64,000 bases of DNA from Candidatus Bathyarchaeota archaeon (GTDB lineage Archaea > Thermoproteota > Bathyarchaeia > 40CM-2-53-6), in NCBI GenBank assembly GCA_005888755.1, contig VBBQ01000030.1, forward strand, positions 1-64,000, given 5' to 3'. Shown here piece after piece: positions 25,654 through 33,530 of this stretch. Under the pieces are notes generated by a model. The model had not been told where the DNA came from, did no database searches, and saw only the letters and a list, made by a program, of their open reading frames with translations. The stretch's first letter is position 1; every line of letters starts with the position of its first letter. Made by a program: the position numbers and the translations under genes.

Positions 25654-26586
25654 CTAGGTTACAATGTTCATTGTTCTTTTCGGTAGATGCTTCTCGATTT
25701 CCTCATCGAGCCAGCGTCTGACCACCGTGTTACTTCGCATCGTGTCCATCGTTACCTTCTCGACCCCATCAAGGCCCTTGAGCCAATTGTGAATCTCCTC
25801 GGCCTCTGAAATGTTCAGGCAGAGCATGGCATAGATCGAAAATCCCTCGGCGTCAACAAACGAAAACACGAGCCTATCCGTCTTGACACGCATAAGTTTG
25901 TCGACCTCCGCCTTCTTTGCCGGATCAGGACAGAAAATCAGAAAATCACAGGCAACGCCTGGATACTTGTCGTAGTCAAGCATCGGCAACAGATAGAAGG
26001 CCATGCCCTTCGTTAATGGCGTTAATCGTCTTTTCACTGTCCGTGTCGACACCCCGACCTCTCTTGCTATTTCAGAAGGGCTTCTTCTAGGGTCCTTCCT
26101 CAACGCCCTCACAATTTGCCAATCTGTCCCTTTGAGTGCCCGACTAAACGGTGGAAAACCACCCTTCCAAACAATCGCCTGTTTGCTCTGACAGACCGAT
26201 TTGAACGTCTGAATCTTCTCAGCTAGATCTCGCTTGTCCTTGTGATAGAATATTACTCGCAAACCCTTGCCGTGAAAATTGATCATGATCACGACGCCGT
26301 CCATCTGTTCGATCTGAGAAATCACCGAACTCTTCCTGTCTTCCTTGTCTACAGTCAATTGTGCGCCCGCAGACTCGAGGCCTACCACGTGAGGGTTCAG
26401 AACAACCTGCCAGCCTTTGAGGAAGCCGGACTCACGCGCCCGGCTTATTCTCCTTCTAACAGTTTCCTCATCAACTCCAATCTTCGCTGCAATGCTACTG
26501 TAGGACTCCCGGACGTTCCATCGAAACGAACTGGGACTAGTCAATTCTTTTACTATGCGAATGTCCAGGTCGACCGGGCGCTGCAA
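25654..26586 (-). CDS. Transcriptional regulator with two Lrp/AsnC-type halves
   Basis: 310-residue protein with two winged HTH motifs: YSSIAAKIGVDEETVRRRIS (about residues 30-50) and RSPSEIAREVGVSTRTVKRR (about 170-190). Each is followed by an alpha-beta region like the Lrp ligand/dimer domain (GVVIMINFHGKGLRVIFYHK; DRLVFSFVDAEGFSIYAMLC). A single AsnC protein is about 150 residues, so this is a tandem fusion. It is divergent from the cupredoxin gene with 120 bases between, which suggests it controls that gene or itself. Effector unknown. Confidence 0.85.
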   Translation of the reverse strand: MQRPVDLDIRIVKELTSPSSFRWNVRESYSSIAAKIGVDEETVRRRISRARESGFLKGWQVVLNPHVVGLESAGAQLTVDKEDRKSSVISQIEQMDGVVIMINFHGKGLRVIFYHKDKRDLAEKIQTFKSVCQSKQAIVWKGGFPPFSRALKGTDWQIVRALRKDPRRSPSEIAREVGVSTRTVKRRLTPLTKGMAFYLLPMLDYDKYPGVACDFLIFCPDPAKKAEVDKLMRVKTDRLVFSFVDAEGFSIYAMLCLNISEAEEIHNWLKGLDGVEKVTMDTMRSNTVVRRWLDEEIEKHLPKRTMNIVT

Positions 26587-26706
26587 ATCTGCAGAACTTG
26601 GTCCATGATCAAGGTCTAAAAAAAGTGTCCGAAAACCGGCCCGGACTTAGGCGTTCAGCTATGAACTGCTCTCAGCTTGTACTGTTCTGCAAGGAGAATC
26701 AGATCG

Positions 26707-27222
26707 ATGAACCCTCTTCAGTTATCCTCCAACGTTCATGACTCTACAAAACCCTCGACCCGTAGCCGCAAGAAACTCTGGATAATAATCGGAGCAGTAG
26801 CTGTCGTCTTGATTGTAATTGCGAGTGTAGCCTACGTGGCAAACCGGCCCGGCACGGCTCCTCAACCACCAAACGGTCCCAATGTCACAGTATGGGATAC
26901 GGGCTATTGTTCTAACAGCGGAAACTGTGGCTACAGTCCCACAACCAAGAATGTAACTGCAGGAACCACCTTGACTTGGACGAACACCGGGAACCAGGCG
27001 CACACTGTCACAGAATGTACCAGTACAGACTCTAGCACCGCATGCCCTAGTGGTGAGGGTGCGAACACTTTGACTTCACGAAGCTTCGACTCGAACACTC
27101 AATCCCCATCCGGGTTCACGAAAAACCAGCAGTACCAGTATACAATCAACCTAAGCCCAGGCACTTACAATTATTATTGCACGTTACATCTATGGATGCA
27201 CGGAACCATAGTGGTCTCGTAG
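26707..27222 (+). CDS. Membrane-anchored cupredoxin (plastocyanin-like)
   Basis: Extracellular blue copper protein. ATG 26707 follows AAGGAG (26691-26696). A single membrane helix at residues about 23-43 (LWIIIGAVAVVLIVIASVAY) precedes the cupredoxin domain. Copper ligands are visible: His in NTGNQAHTVTEC, and Cys, His and Met in YYCTLHLWMHGTIVV at the end. Two additional cysteine pairs in CSNSGNCGY and CTSTDSSTAC may form disulfides. Likely electron carrier or copper store at the outside of the membrane; such proteins are frequent in thaumarchaea. Next to the double AsnC regulator. Confidence 0.9.
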   Translation: MNPLQLSSNVHDSTKPSTRSRKKLWIIIGAVAVVLIVIASVAYVANRPGTAPQPPNGPNVTVWDTGYCSNSGNCGYSPTTKNVTAGTTLTWTNTGNQAHTVTECTSTDSSTACPSGEGANTLTSRSFDSNTQSPSGFTKNQQYQYTINLSPGTYNYYCTLHLWMHGTIVVS

Positions 27223-27290
27223 ACAGGCTGGGCAAGAAGCACACTTTAGGTCGATCGGATCCGCGATGCGATCCCGCAAACTGACGACAA

Positions 27291-27653
27291 TTGTTATTCT
27301 TTGAATTGATAGTAGGTCTGATCATCTTTCTCGGAGGAACGGCTCTAACTGTTCTCGCAACAGACAAGATCCTAGGGATCATTCACGTCGGGCTCGGGTT
27401 TCTCGCCTTTCCAGTGGCGTATGGACTCTGGAGGCGGGACAGTTTGGCCTGGAATGCCGCTCTGCTTCTGAACCTTGCCAGTATTCTCTACAGCACTGTC
27501 TCTGAAATAATCGTGGTGAATGGAGTTTTGCTACCAGGTAATGCACTCCAGGGCTCAATCGGTGGAACAATCGTGGCAATCATAATCAGTCTCGCAATGG
27601 TAATCCTTCTCGCTCAAGAAAGACTTCGACCCCAAATCCCAACACAAGGATAG
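27291..27653 (+). CDS. Small membrane protein, unknown
   Basis: 120 residues with four hydrophobic segments (ELIVGLIIFLGGTALTVLA, IIHVGLGFLAFPVAYGL, AALLLNLASILYSTV, SIGGTIVAIIISLAMVILLA). It resembles generic four-helix membrane proteins of unknown function. TTG start at 27291, 68 bases after the cupredoxin stop on the same strand, so it may belong to that transcript. Confidence 0.6.
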   Translation: MLFFELIVGLIIFLGGTALTVLATDKILGIIHVGLGFLAFPVAYGLWRRDSLAWNAALLLNLASILYSTVSEIIVVNGVLLPGNALQGSIGGTIVAIIISLAMVILLAQERLRPQIPTQG

Positions 27654-27737
27654 GCATAGCCAGACGTCAACTTGGTCGTTAAGTATCGCCACTCGCTCTA
27701 GGTCATCTATTCTCCAAAGAGGGTCGACGCCACGGTC

Positions 27738-28487
27738 GAGATATCCATCGAGAACCTAACGAAACACTACGACAAGCTTGTGGCTCTGGACAACGTCAGT
27801 CTCAAAATAGCTTCAGGCGAGGTCTTCGGGCTTCTCGGACCCAACGGCGCAGGCAAGAGCACCATTCTGAAGATAATGGTCGGGATCCTCAGACCAACCA
27901 CCGGGACGATTCGACTTGGCGAACATGACATCGTGACAGACCCGGAAAAGGCGAAGAAACTCATTGGATATTTGCCGGAGAATCCCAGCCTCTATACTGG
28001 GCTAACGACCTTGGAGTTTCTTCAGTTTGTAGGAAAGATTAGGGGAGTAGCAGATGATCTTCTCGACCAGGAGATATCCGACTCTCTCAAGAGCTTCGGG
28101 TTGGAGGAGAAGCGTAACAGTCTGGTCGGTAGCTTGTCGAAGGGTATGAAGCAGAAGGTAGCGCTGATCGCTACGAGTCTGCACAGTCCCTCGGTTCTTG
28201 TTTTGGATGAGCCGTTGACGGCGTTGGATCCGAAGACTCGGGTCTCGGTGAAGGACTGGATAGGTAACCAGACAAAGCGTGGCGTGACGACGATCCTCTC
28301 GACCCACGACTTGGACGTGGCCCAGACGCACGCGGGGAGGATCGCCATAATCGATCACGGGAAGATTGTGGCAGTGGGAGACGTTGAGAGTCTGAGGAGA
28401 TTGGCCAATACCGCGAGTGATGCGAGATTGGAAGACGTGTTTCTGCGATTGACTGAGGAAAAGGGCGAGGAGCCAGCCCGACATTGA
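27738..28487 (+). CDS. ABC transporter ATPase subunit
   Basis: Energises the exporter encoded downstream. Walker A is GLLGPNGAGKSTI, the Q-loop region lies in GYLPENPSLY, the signature is SLSKGMKQKVAL, Walker B is VLVLDEPLTALDP and the switch His lies in ILSTHDLDVAQ. The first standard start is GTG 27780, but the conserved first strand (ISIENLTKHYDKLVALDNVS) begins upstream at about 27738-27741 in the same frame, which is open to 27702 with no ATG, GTG or TTG; an ATA or another rare start, or a sequence error, must be invoked. Its stop overlaps the permease start by four bases. Confidence 0.9.
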   Translation, partial: EISIENLTKHYDKLVALDNVSLKIASGEVFGLLGPNGAGKSTILKIMVGILRPTTGTIRLGEHDIVTDPEKAKKLIGYLPENPSLYTGLTTLEFLQFVGKIRGVADDLLDQEISDSLKSFGLEEKRNSLVGSLSKGMKQKVALIATSLHSPSVLVLDEPLTALDPKTRVSVKDWIGNQTKRGVTTILSTHDLDVAQTHAGRIAIIDHGKIVAVGDVESLRRLANTASDARLEDVFLRLTEEKGEEPARH

Positions 28488-30091
28488 GCATCTCCGGTTC
28501 CGTCGGAACTATCGGCGTTCTCATGCGCTACTGGGTTAAGGGACGCTTCACAAAGGGGGCGATTCTTGGCCTCGTTGTCGGAGAAGCCTTCTCAGTAGTC
28601 TTCATCCTCTTCGGCAGTTCCACCTATCTCTCCTTCTCGAACAGGGTTGGCTTATCGACTGGTCTCTCGGAAGTCGCTCTAAGCATTCTACTCGCATTGT
28701 TTCTTGTCGGTTTGATCCAGAGCGGTTTCAATGGGAGTGGGCTGCCGGTGAGTTCAAGCGATGTCGATTATGTATTCACTTCACCAGTTCCCCCTCGGGA
28801 GGTCTTCGCCGCCAAGGTCCTGTTGAACTCGCTCACCACCGTTCTGTTCGGGTTTCCCCCGATCCTCGTGCTCTACCTGAGATTCTCCGCATACTACCAT
28901 ACACCATGGCCTGCTGCACTCTTGGCCGGGCTAGTCACTCTGATCTTTCTAGTAATCGGGTTGCTGCTCAGCGCGGACATTACACTCTCGCTCGGGCATG
29001 GGCTTGGAGAGAGGAAGAAGCTGTGGAGGAACATCTTCATCGTACTCGTCATGGTGCTAAGCCTGCTCCCCATCACCCTGCTTATTCCCGGAATCCCGTC
29101 GGGAATAGGTGAGGTCGCTCGGGTCCTGCCTAACGGCCTTGCAGCAGCGGTAAGCGTTGGTCTTGTCAGCGGGACTACAGGAGGGCTCGCGTATCTCGCG
29201 GACGTATCGCTGTTGTTTGCCTGGCTTGGAGGGGTATTGATCTTGGGTGTGAGAATGTCGCGCCAGCACTTCTACGACCTCCTCGAAGTCTCGGTGCCGG
29301 GCGGAGAAAAATTCGACAAACCCAACCAGGTCTCTCGGTTGGACCCGAGAGGAAAGTCGATCTGGTCGATCGTGAGGCTCAAGGAGAAGATTCTGATCAG
29401 CCGGACGCGGGAGGCGAGGGCGCAGTTCATCAGCGCCGTGTTCCTCTCAGGCTTCATGATCATCTACGCCCTGTCTGGCTCTTTCTCGTCATCGCCTACT
29501 TCGTTTCTCTTCATTCTCTTCATAATCGGGTCCTTCGGGTCCGGAACGGCGTCTCGATGGATAGAGAAGGAACGGCTCTGGATCTTGAAATCGTCACCTG
29601 TCAGCATGCGGAGGTACGTGAAAGAGGTCTATCGGGCTCGGGGTGCCCCCTTGTTGCTTTATCTGGTCCCAGTGATTGTAGCCGTGGGCGTCCCGCTGGT
29701 CCTAGGAGAGTTGTCTCAGCCATCTCTCTTGCTAGGTGTGATCTTGGCACTTCCAGGCGCGTTGGAGATTGCGAGTATCACTATGGCAGGAGGGATGTTC
29801 TTCGCATCGAAGTATGGACAGAGCTCCACGGACGACATCCTGTCATCTCAGCAGCAGGAATTGGCGGACATTCGAAGATTCCTCTTCCAGACGATCATCA
29901 ACCTCGTAATGGTCTCGCCAGTAATCCTGCTGGTCTTTGTTTCAGAGACTCTCGTCACCATACTCGGATCAGGCTACCTTCCAATCCTTGCAATCGGACT
30001 CGTAACGGTCTCAATCGCTTTCACCGTTCTCTCAATCAACTTCCTCCTGAACAAAGCAGGAGACGCGGTCAGCAAGAGAGAAGACCTCTAG
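28484..30091 (+). CDS. ABC-2 type permease
   Basis: 535 residues with about twelve hydrophobic segments, in two blocks separated by a cytoplasmic stretch (LYELLEVS-like region and RLKEKILISRTREARAQF near residues 300-320). Typical of large archaeal ABC-2 exporters paired with one ATPase. TTG 28484 overlaps the ATPase stop (ATTGAGC), so the two are translationally coupled. Substrate is not predictable; drugs, lipids or peptides are all possible. Confidence 0.85.
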   Translation: MSISGSVGTIGVLMRYWVKGRFTKGAILGLVVGEAFSVVFILFGSSTYLSFSNRVGLSTGLSEVALSILLALFLVGLIQSGFNGSGLPVSSSDVDYVFTSPVPPREVFAAKVLLNSLTTVLFGFPPILVLYLRFSAYYHTPWPAALLAGLVTLIFLVIGLLLSADITLSLGHGLGERKKLWRNIFIVLVMVLSLLPITLLIPGIPSGIGEVARVLPNGLAAAVSVGLVSGTTGGLAYLADVSLLFAWLGGVLILGVRMSRQHFYDLLEVSVPGGEKFDKPNQVSRLDPRGKSIWSIVRLKEKILISRTREARAQFISAVFLSGFMIIYALSGSFSSSPTSFLFILFIIGSFGSGTASRWIEKERLWILKSSPVSMRRYVKEVYRARGAPLLLYLVPVIVAVGVPLVLGELSQPSLLLGVILALPGALEIASITMAGGMFFASKYGQSSTDDILSSQQQELADIRRFLFQTIINLVMVSPVILLVFVSETLVTILGSGYLPILAIGLVTVSIAFTVLSINFLLNKAGDAVSKREDL

Positions 30092-30104
30092 CCCGTTCCA
30101 AGTC

Positions 30105-30449
30105 ATGAACCGCTACCTTCTGCTAATCTATCTAGTGGGCGCGCCCATTGTTGCGCTAACCACTCTGTATGAGCTTGGCTTCGCGCATTTGTGGTCAGGC
30201 TATCCGTTCGTCTGGGTAAATTGTCTGCTAATCTTGAGTATAGGCCCACCTTACGGTCAGTGCGGTTACTATTTCGATTGGTTCGCCCTTTTGTTAGACG
30301 TGCTATTCTACACAGTTTGGGCGTATGCGCTACTCGGCAGCTACAAACTACTACGGATCGCCAAACATGGTCCCGCAACCTCACCCCCGCGAGCCCTCCG
30401 ACAGGACTTCGTCGTGAGAAGCCGAAAATTGCAGGGCAATGGGCTCTAA
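30105..30449 (+). CDS. Small membrane protein, unknown
   Basis: 114 residues with three hydrophobic segments (LLLIYLVGAPIVALTTLY, VWVNCLLILSIG, WFALLLDVLFYTVWAYALLG) and a basic C-terminal tail. Starts ATG 30105, 13 bases after the permease stop, so it is probably part of the exporter operon. No family recognised. Confidence 0.6.
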   Translation: MNRYLLLIYLVGAPIVALTTLYELGFAHLWSGYPFVWVNCLLILSIGPPYGQCGYYFDWFALLLDVLFYTVWAYALLGSYKLLRIAKHGPATSPPRALRQDFVVRSRKLQGNGL

Positions 30450-30473
30450 TATCAGACAGACAAGTGGTTACCT

Positions 30474-30902
30474 ATGAACGCAAGAGTTTCAATCAAAACG
30501 TGGAACTCGTCTTTCACGACAAAGCTCGTCCGGCCCGAAGGAGTAGGCACATGGACCTTTGCGCCCATTCCCACCGATATCTCAGATCATGCTGACTTGA
30601 AGGCCAAGACGCGAGTGAGGAGCTTGATCGATGGAGTCCCACTCAGTTCGTCTCTGATGGCTGGAAGCGGAGAGCTCTTCATTGTGATTGCGAAGGAATT
30701 GAGAGACAACAATCCGAGAGCAGAACTGGTCGGGATCTTCACCGACCGCGTCGTCCAGGGCACCGCCAGCATCGGTATCGGCGGCAACAAGGGCATCGGC
30801 GGAACCAACGAAACACAATTCGGCCACGAAGAGACCCTTAGAAAACCAACACTAACACTAGACGGCTACACGCTGGTCAATAACGGCAGGATTCAGCTCT
30901 AA
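30474..30902 (+). CDS. DUF1905 family protein
   Basis: Small beta-barrel protein of unknown role. The family pattern is visible in the first 85 residues: WNSSFTTKLVRPEGVGTWTF, then PIPTDISDHADLKAKTRVRS, LIDGVPLSSSLMAGSGELF and IVIAKELRDNN. The rest (residues 85-142) is a Gly-rich extension (GTASIGIGGNKGIGGTNETQ) not part of the usual domain. ATG 30474 lies 24 bases after the previous stop. Confidence 0.75.
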   Translation: MNARVSIKTWNSSFTTKLVRPEGVGTWTFAPIPTDISDHADLKAKTRVRSLIDGVPLSSSLMAGSGELFIVIAKELRDNNPRAELVGIFTDRVVQGTASIGIGGNKGIGGTNETQFGHEETLRKPTLTLDGYTLVNNGRIQL

Positions 30903-31042
30903 ACCGCGATTCCTAGGCATAATCTCCCAATTTTCCCATTTTTTCTTAGAGTTCTCTTTGAACATCGCCCAGAACCTGACAATGCGAAACAAAAGTATCA
31001 TCTTATATCCAGATGACGGTCGGCAAATATTCTGATTCCTCG

Positions 31043-31672
31043 TTGTCCGTCAAGACGAAATGGAATATGGAAGCGGAATATATCCAGAGCTGTAACTGTG
31101 ACTGGGGATGCCCTTGCAACTTTGACGCGCTTCCCACACACGGCAGCTGCGAAGCACTAGTAGCCTACAGAGTGAAGAAAGGAAAGTTCGGCGAGACCAA
31201 GCTCGATGGTGTAGTTTTCGCCGAGGGTCTCTGGTGGCCGAAAGCCATACACGAAGGAAATGGTATAGGAGCATTATACATCGACGAGAAAACTAGCCCC
31301 GAGCAACGGAAAGCTGTAGAGGCGATTTTCAGCGGCAAGCACGGAGGAGGGGTCTTCGAGATCTTTCCCAAGACCTGGGGGAAAAAACTCCCGACCAAGG
31401 TCGTTAAGGTCGACTTCCACTACAATGGGTACAACAGCTGGTTCAAGGTCGACGGAATTGGAGAAGTCCGCTCAGGATACATTTCAAACCCGGTAACGGG
31501 TGAAAAATTCAAGGGACAAGTCGTCCTTCCAGACGGAATCAATTGGAAGAAGGCGATGGTGACGAACATCAAGAAATGGTGGATCGGAGACAGAGAGATT
31601 CATGCTAAACATGATAACCGGGCGGGCTTCGTCACCACAGTCAGGTTTACCGACAAGGGCTGCATCGGATAA
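31043..31672 (+). CDS. DUF1326 domain protein, Cys-rich
   Basis: Soluble protein with the DUF1326 signature WNMEAEYIQSCNCDWGCPCN: four clustered cysteines that look like a metal or cluster site. The rest shows the family blocks ALYIDEKTSPEQRKAVEAIF and KVVKVDFHYNGYNSWFKVDG. TTG 31043 is chosen because a TATA-like box (TCTTATATCC, 30999-31008) lies about 40 bases upstream; ATG 31013 in the same frame would sit too close to it. Followed 36 bases later by the DUF2182 gene, its usual partner. Function unknown. Confidence 0.88.
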   Translation: MSVKTKWNMEAEYIQSCNCDWGCPCNFDALPTHGSCEALVAYRVKKGKFGETKLDGVVFAEGLWWPKAIHEGNGIGALYIDEKTSPEQRKAVEAIFSGKHGGGVFEIFPKTWGKKLPTKVVKVDFHYNGYNSWFKVDGIGEVRSGYISNPVTGEKFKGQVVLPDGINWKKAMVTNIKKWWIGDREIHAKHDNRAGFVTTVRFTDKGCIG

Positions 31673-31708
31673 ACAGAACGCGCTCGATCTACCGAGACAA
31701 TTCCAGCC

Positions 31709-32479
31709 ATGCAGGTCCGCACAGTAGCCACAACACTCCGCACGCTCCCACGTGCAGCCTACGTCCTCGGCGCGACACTTGGAGCCTTATCCATTCTCTC
31801 TTGGCTAGTCGTGGCCAGCGCCAACATGCCCATGGCCGGCATGCTCGACCTCTCAGCCCTCTTATTGTTCACCGCAATCTGGGGAGTAGGAATGGTGGCC
31901 ATGATGTTTCCATCCCTCATCCCAATGGTTTACACAGTGGCGGTGTCCGCGCGAAAGTCTCCAGAAACCGAGACCCTCTCCATTCCACACAAAACAGGCG
32001 TCTCAACCAGCTCAGGTCTATTCATTCTCGCGTACGTTGCCATCTGGACCATCGTAGGCGCCGCCTTCTACCTCGCAATCTCCGGCCTTGTTCTCATAGG
32101 CTTGTCCACTAGTATTGCCGTCTTCGCCCTCTGGGCAGGGCCGAGCATGATCCTTGTGGGTCTCTACCAATTTACCCGGTTCAAACAAGACTCGTTGATG
32201 AAGTGCCGTAGCCCTATGACTTTCCTGTTCACAAGGTGGCGCACGGGGAAGACCGGGGCCGCGTTGATGGGGGCCGACTACGGACTATTCTGCACAAAAT
32301 GTTGCTGGGCCCTGATGGCCGGGCTGTTGACGGTAGGGGCGATGAGCCTCCCTTTGATGGGGGTTTTCTCAATAATTATCTTCGTTGAGAAGATAGTTCC
32401 ATTCGGTGCGCTAATCTCGAAGCTTGTAGGCGCAGGCTTCCTCACCGTAGGCATTTTCCTACTTACAACAATATTGTAG
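31709..32479 (+). CDS. DUF2182 integral membrane protein (predicted metal-binding)
   Basis: 256 residues with about six membrane segments. The family features are seen: MVAMMFPSLIPMVYTVA (Met-rich helix), the helix AGPSMILVGLYQFTRFKQDS followed by LMKCRSP, and CTKCCWALMAGLLTVGAMSL with a Cys cluster facing the membrane. The conserved Met, Cys and His-type residues have led to a prediction of metal binding. It is co-transcribed with the DUF1326 gene, a pairing found in many soil bacteria; the two probably act together, perhaps in metal handling, which is inference. Confidence 0.88.
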   Translation: MQVRTVATTLRTLPRAAYVLGATLGALSILSWLVVASANMPMAGMLDLSALLLFTAIWGVGMVAMMFPSLIPMVYTVAVSARKSPETETLSIPHKTGVSTSSGLFILAYVAIWTIVGAAFYLAISGLVLIGLSTSIAVFALWAGPSMILVGLYQFTRFKQDSLMKCRSPMTFLFTRWRTGKTGAALMGADYGLFCTKCCWALMAGLLTVGAMSLPLMGVFSIIIFVEKIVPFGALISKLVGAGFLTVGIFLLTTIL

Positions 32480-32526
32480 ATCAGAGTCATCGAGAACGCC
32501 TGCCGCCAGGTTCCCAGCTTCCGAGT

Positions 32527-33501
32527 ATGCTTTATGTCTCGATTGCTTGTTCAGCCATTCCGGCATTGTCAGACGTGTCATATCGCACTGCAACAGTGGA
32601 AGATTTTCCCGGAATTCTCGGTCTCATTAGAGGATCGTTTGACGGTGTCTTGCGAGAGCACGGATTCTTCGACTCATCACCATTCGCATCCCCTAAAATG
32701 CCAGCTATTCCTCAACAGGGTTTTCCCTGGTTCGAAATGGGGTTGAAGGAAGACAACGAGGGATTCTGGATAGCAGAAGTAGATGGGAAAATGGCGGGAA
32801 TAACGCTGAGTTGGGTCCGAGGATCATTATGGTATCTCGCACACCTATTCGTCTCGCCCGCGTATCAAGGTCTCAACATCGGACAGAACCTCATGGAGAG
32901 AGCGATGAAACACTGCAAGGACCCTCCTATCACTAATCGAGCCTTGGTGACCTTTGCTTACAATCCTGTTTCGATATCCCTGTATGCTCGTCACGGGATC
33001 TATCCCCGTGAACCGCTCTACTGGATGGAGGGTCCAAGCCAGCAGGTGAAGACTGAACTTTCGAATTCAAAACTGCGAAACGAGAGAGCTGTCGACTTTG
33101 AAAAGAGCCGAAGCGTTCTCTCGCGGATCGACGAGCTCACCCTTGGATATCCTCGCGAGAAAAACCACGCGTTTCTGTTCAGCCTTCCCAGTGTTCGATG
33201 CCACCTATTCTCCTCAGGCGAAAAACCTGTCGGGTACGCGTATGTGTGGCAGAATGGAAGGGTAGGCCCACTCGCGACCGTGTCGCACGAAATGTTTCGT
33301 GATGTGTTGCGATCTGCTTTCAGGCTGGCAGCTGAAGGAGCTCCGAATGTGGGTATTGCTGCGACAGGATCGAATGAGCAGTTGATGCAGGTTGCACTGG
33401 AACAGAAAATGAGAATACTGGACAACTACCTCTTCATGTCCTCAAAACCCTTCCCCAACTTCTCCAACTACGTCTTGTACCCGACAGGCGCGATGCTCTA
33501 G
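32527..33501 (+). CDS. GNAT acetyltransferase, two-domain
   Basis: Acyl-CoA dependent N-acetyltransferase. The first domain (residues 15-165) has the GNAT pattern: YRTATVEDFPGILGLIRGSF, GFWIAEVDGKMAGITLSWV and the CoA-binding strand-loop HLFVSPAYQGLNIGQNLMER, ending with NPVSISLYARHGI. The second half (170-324) looks like a second, degenerate GNAT fold (YPREKNHAFLFSLP, KPVGYAYVWQNGRVGPLATV) lacking a clear CoA loop. ATG 32527. Substrate unknown. Next gene on the same strand is the FAD oxidase, 30 bases downstream. Confidence 0.85.
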   Translation: MLYVSIACSAIPALSDVSYRTATVEDFPGILGLIRGSFDGVLREHGFFDSSPFASPKMPAIPQQGFPWFEMGLKEDNEGFWIAEVDGKMAGITLSWVRGSLWYLAHLFVSPAYQGLNIGQNLMERAMKHCKDPPITNRALVTFAYNPVSISLYARHGIYPREPLYWMEGPSQQVKTELSNSKLRNERAVDFEKSRSVLSRIDELTLGYPREKNHAFLFSLPSVRCHLFSSGEKPVGYAYVWQNGRVGPLATVSHEMFRDVLRSAFRLAAEGAPNVGIAATGSNEQLMQVALEQKMRILDNYLFMSSKPFPNFSNYVLYPTGAML

Positions 33502-33530
33502 AATCATAAGCCTCTGACTGTAGGTCCCTT

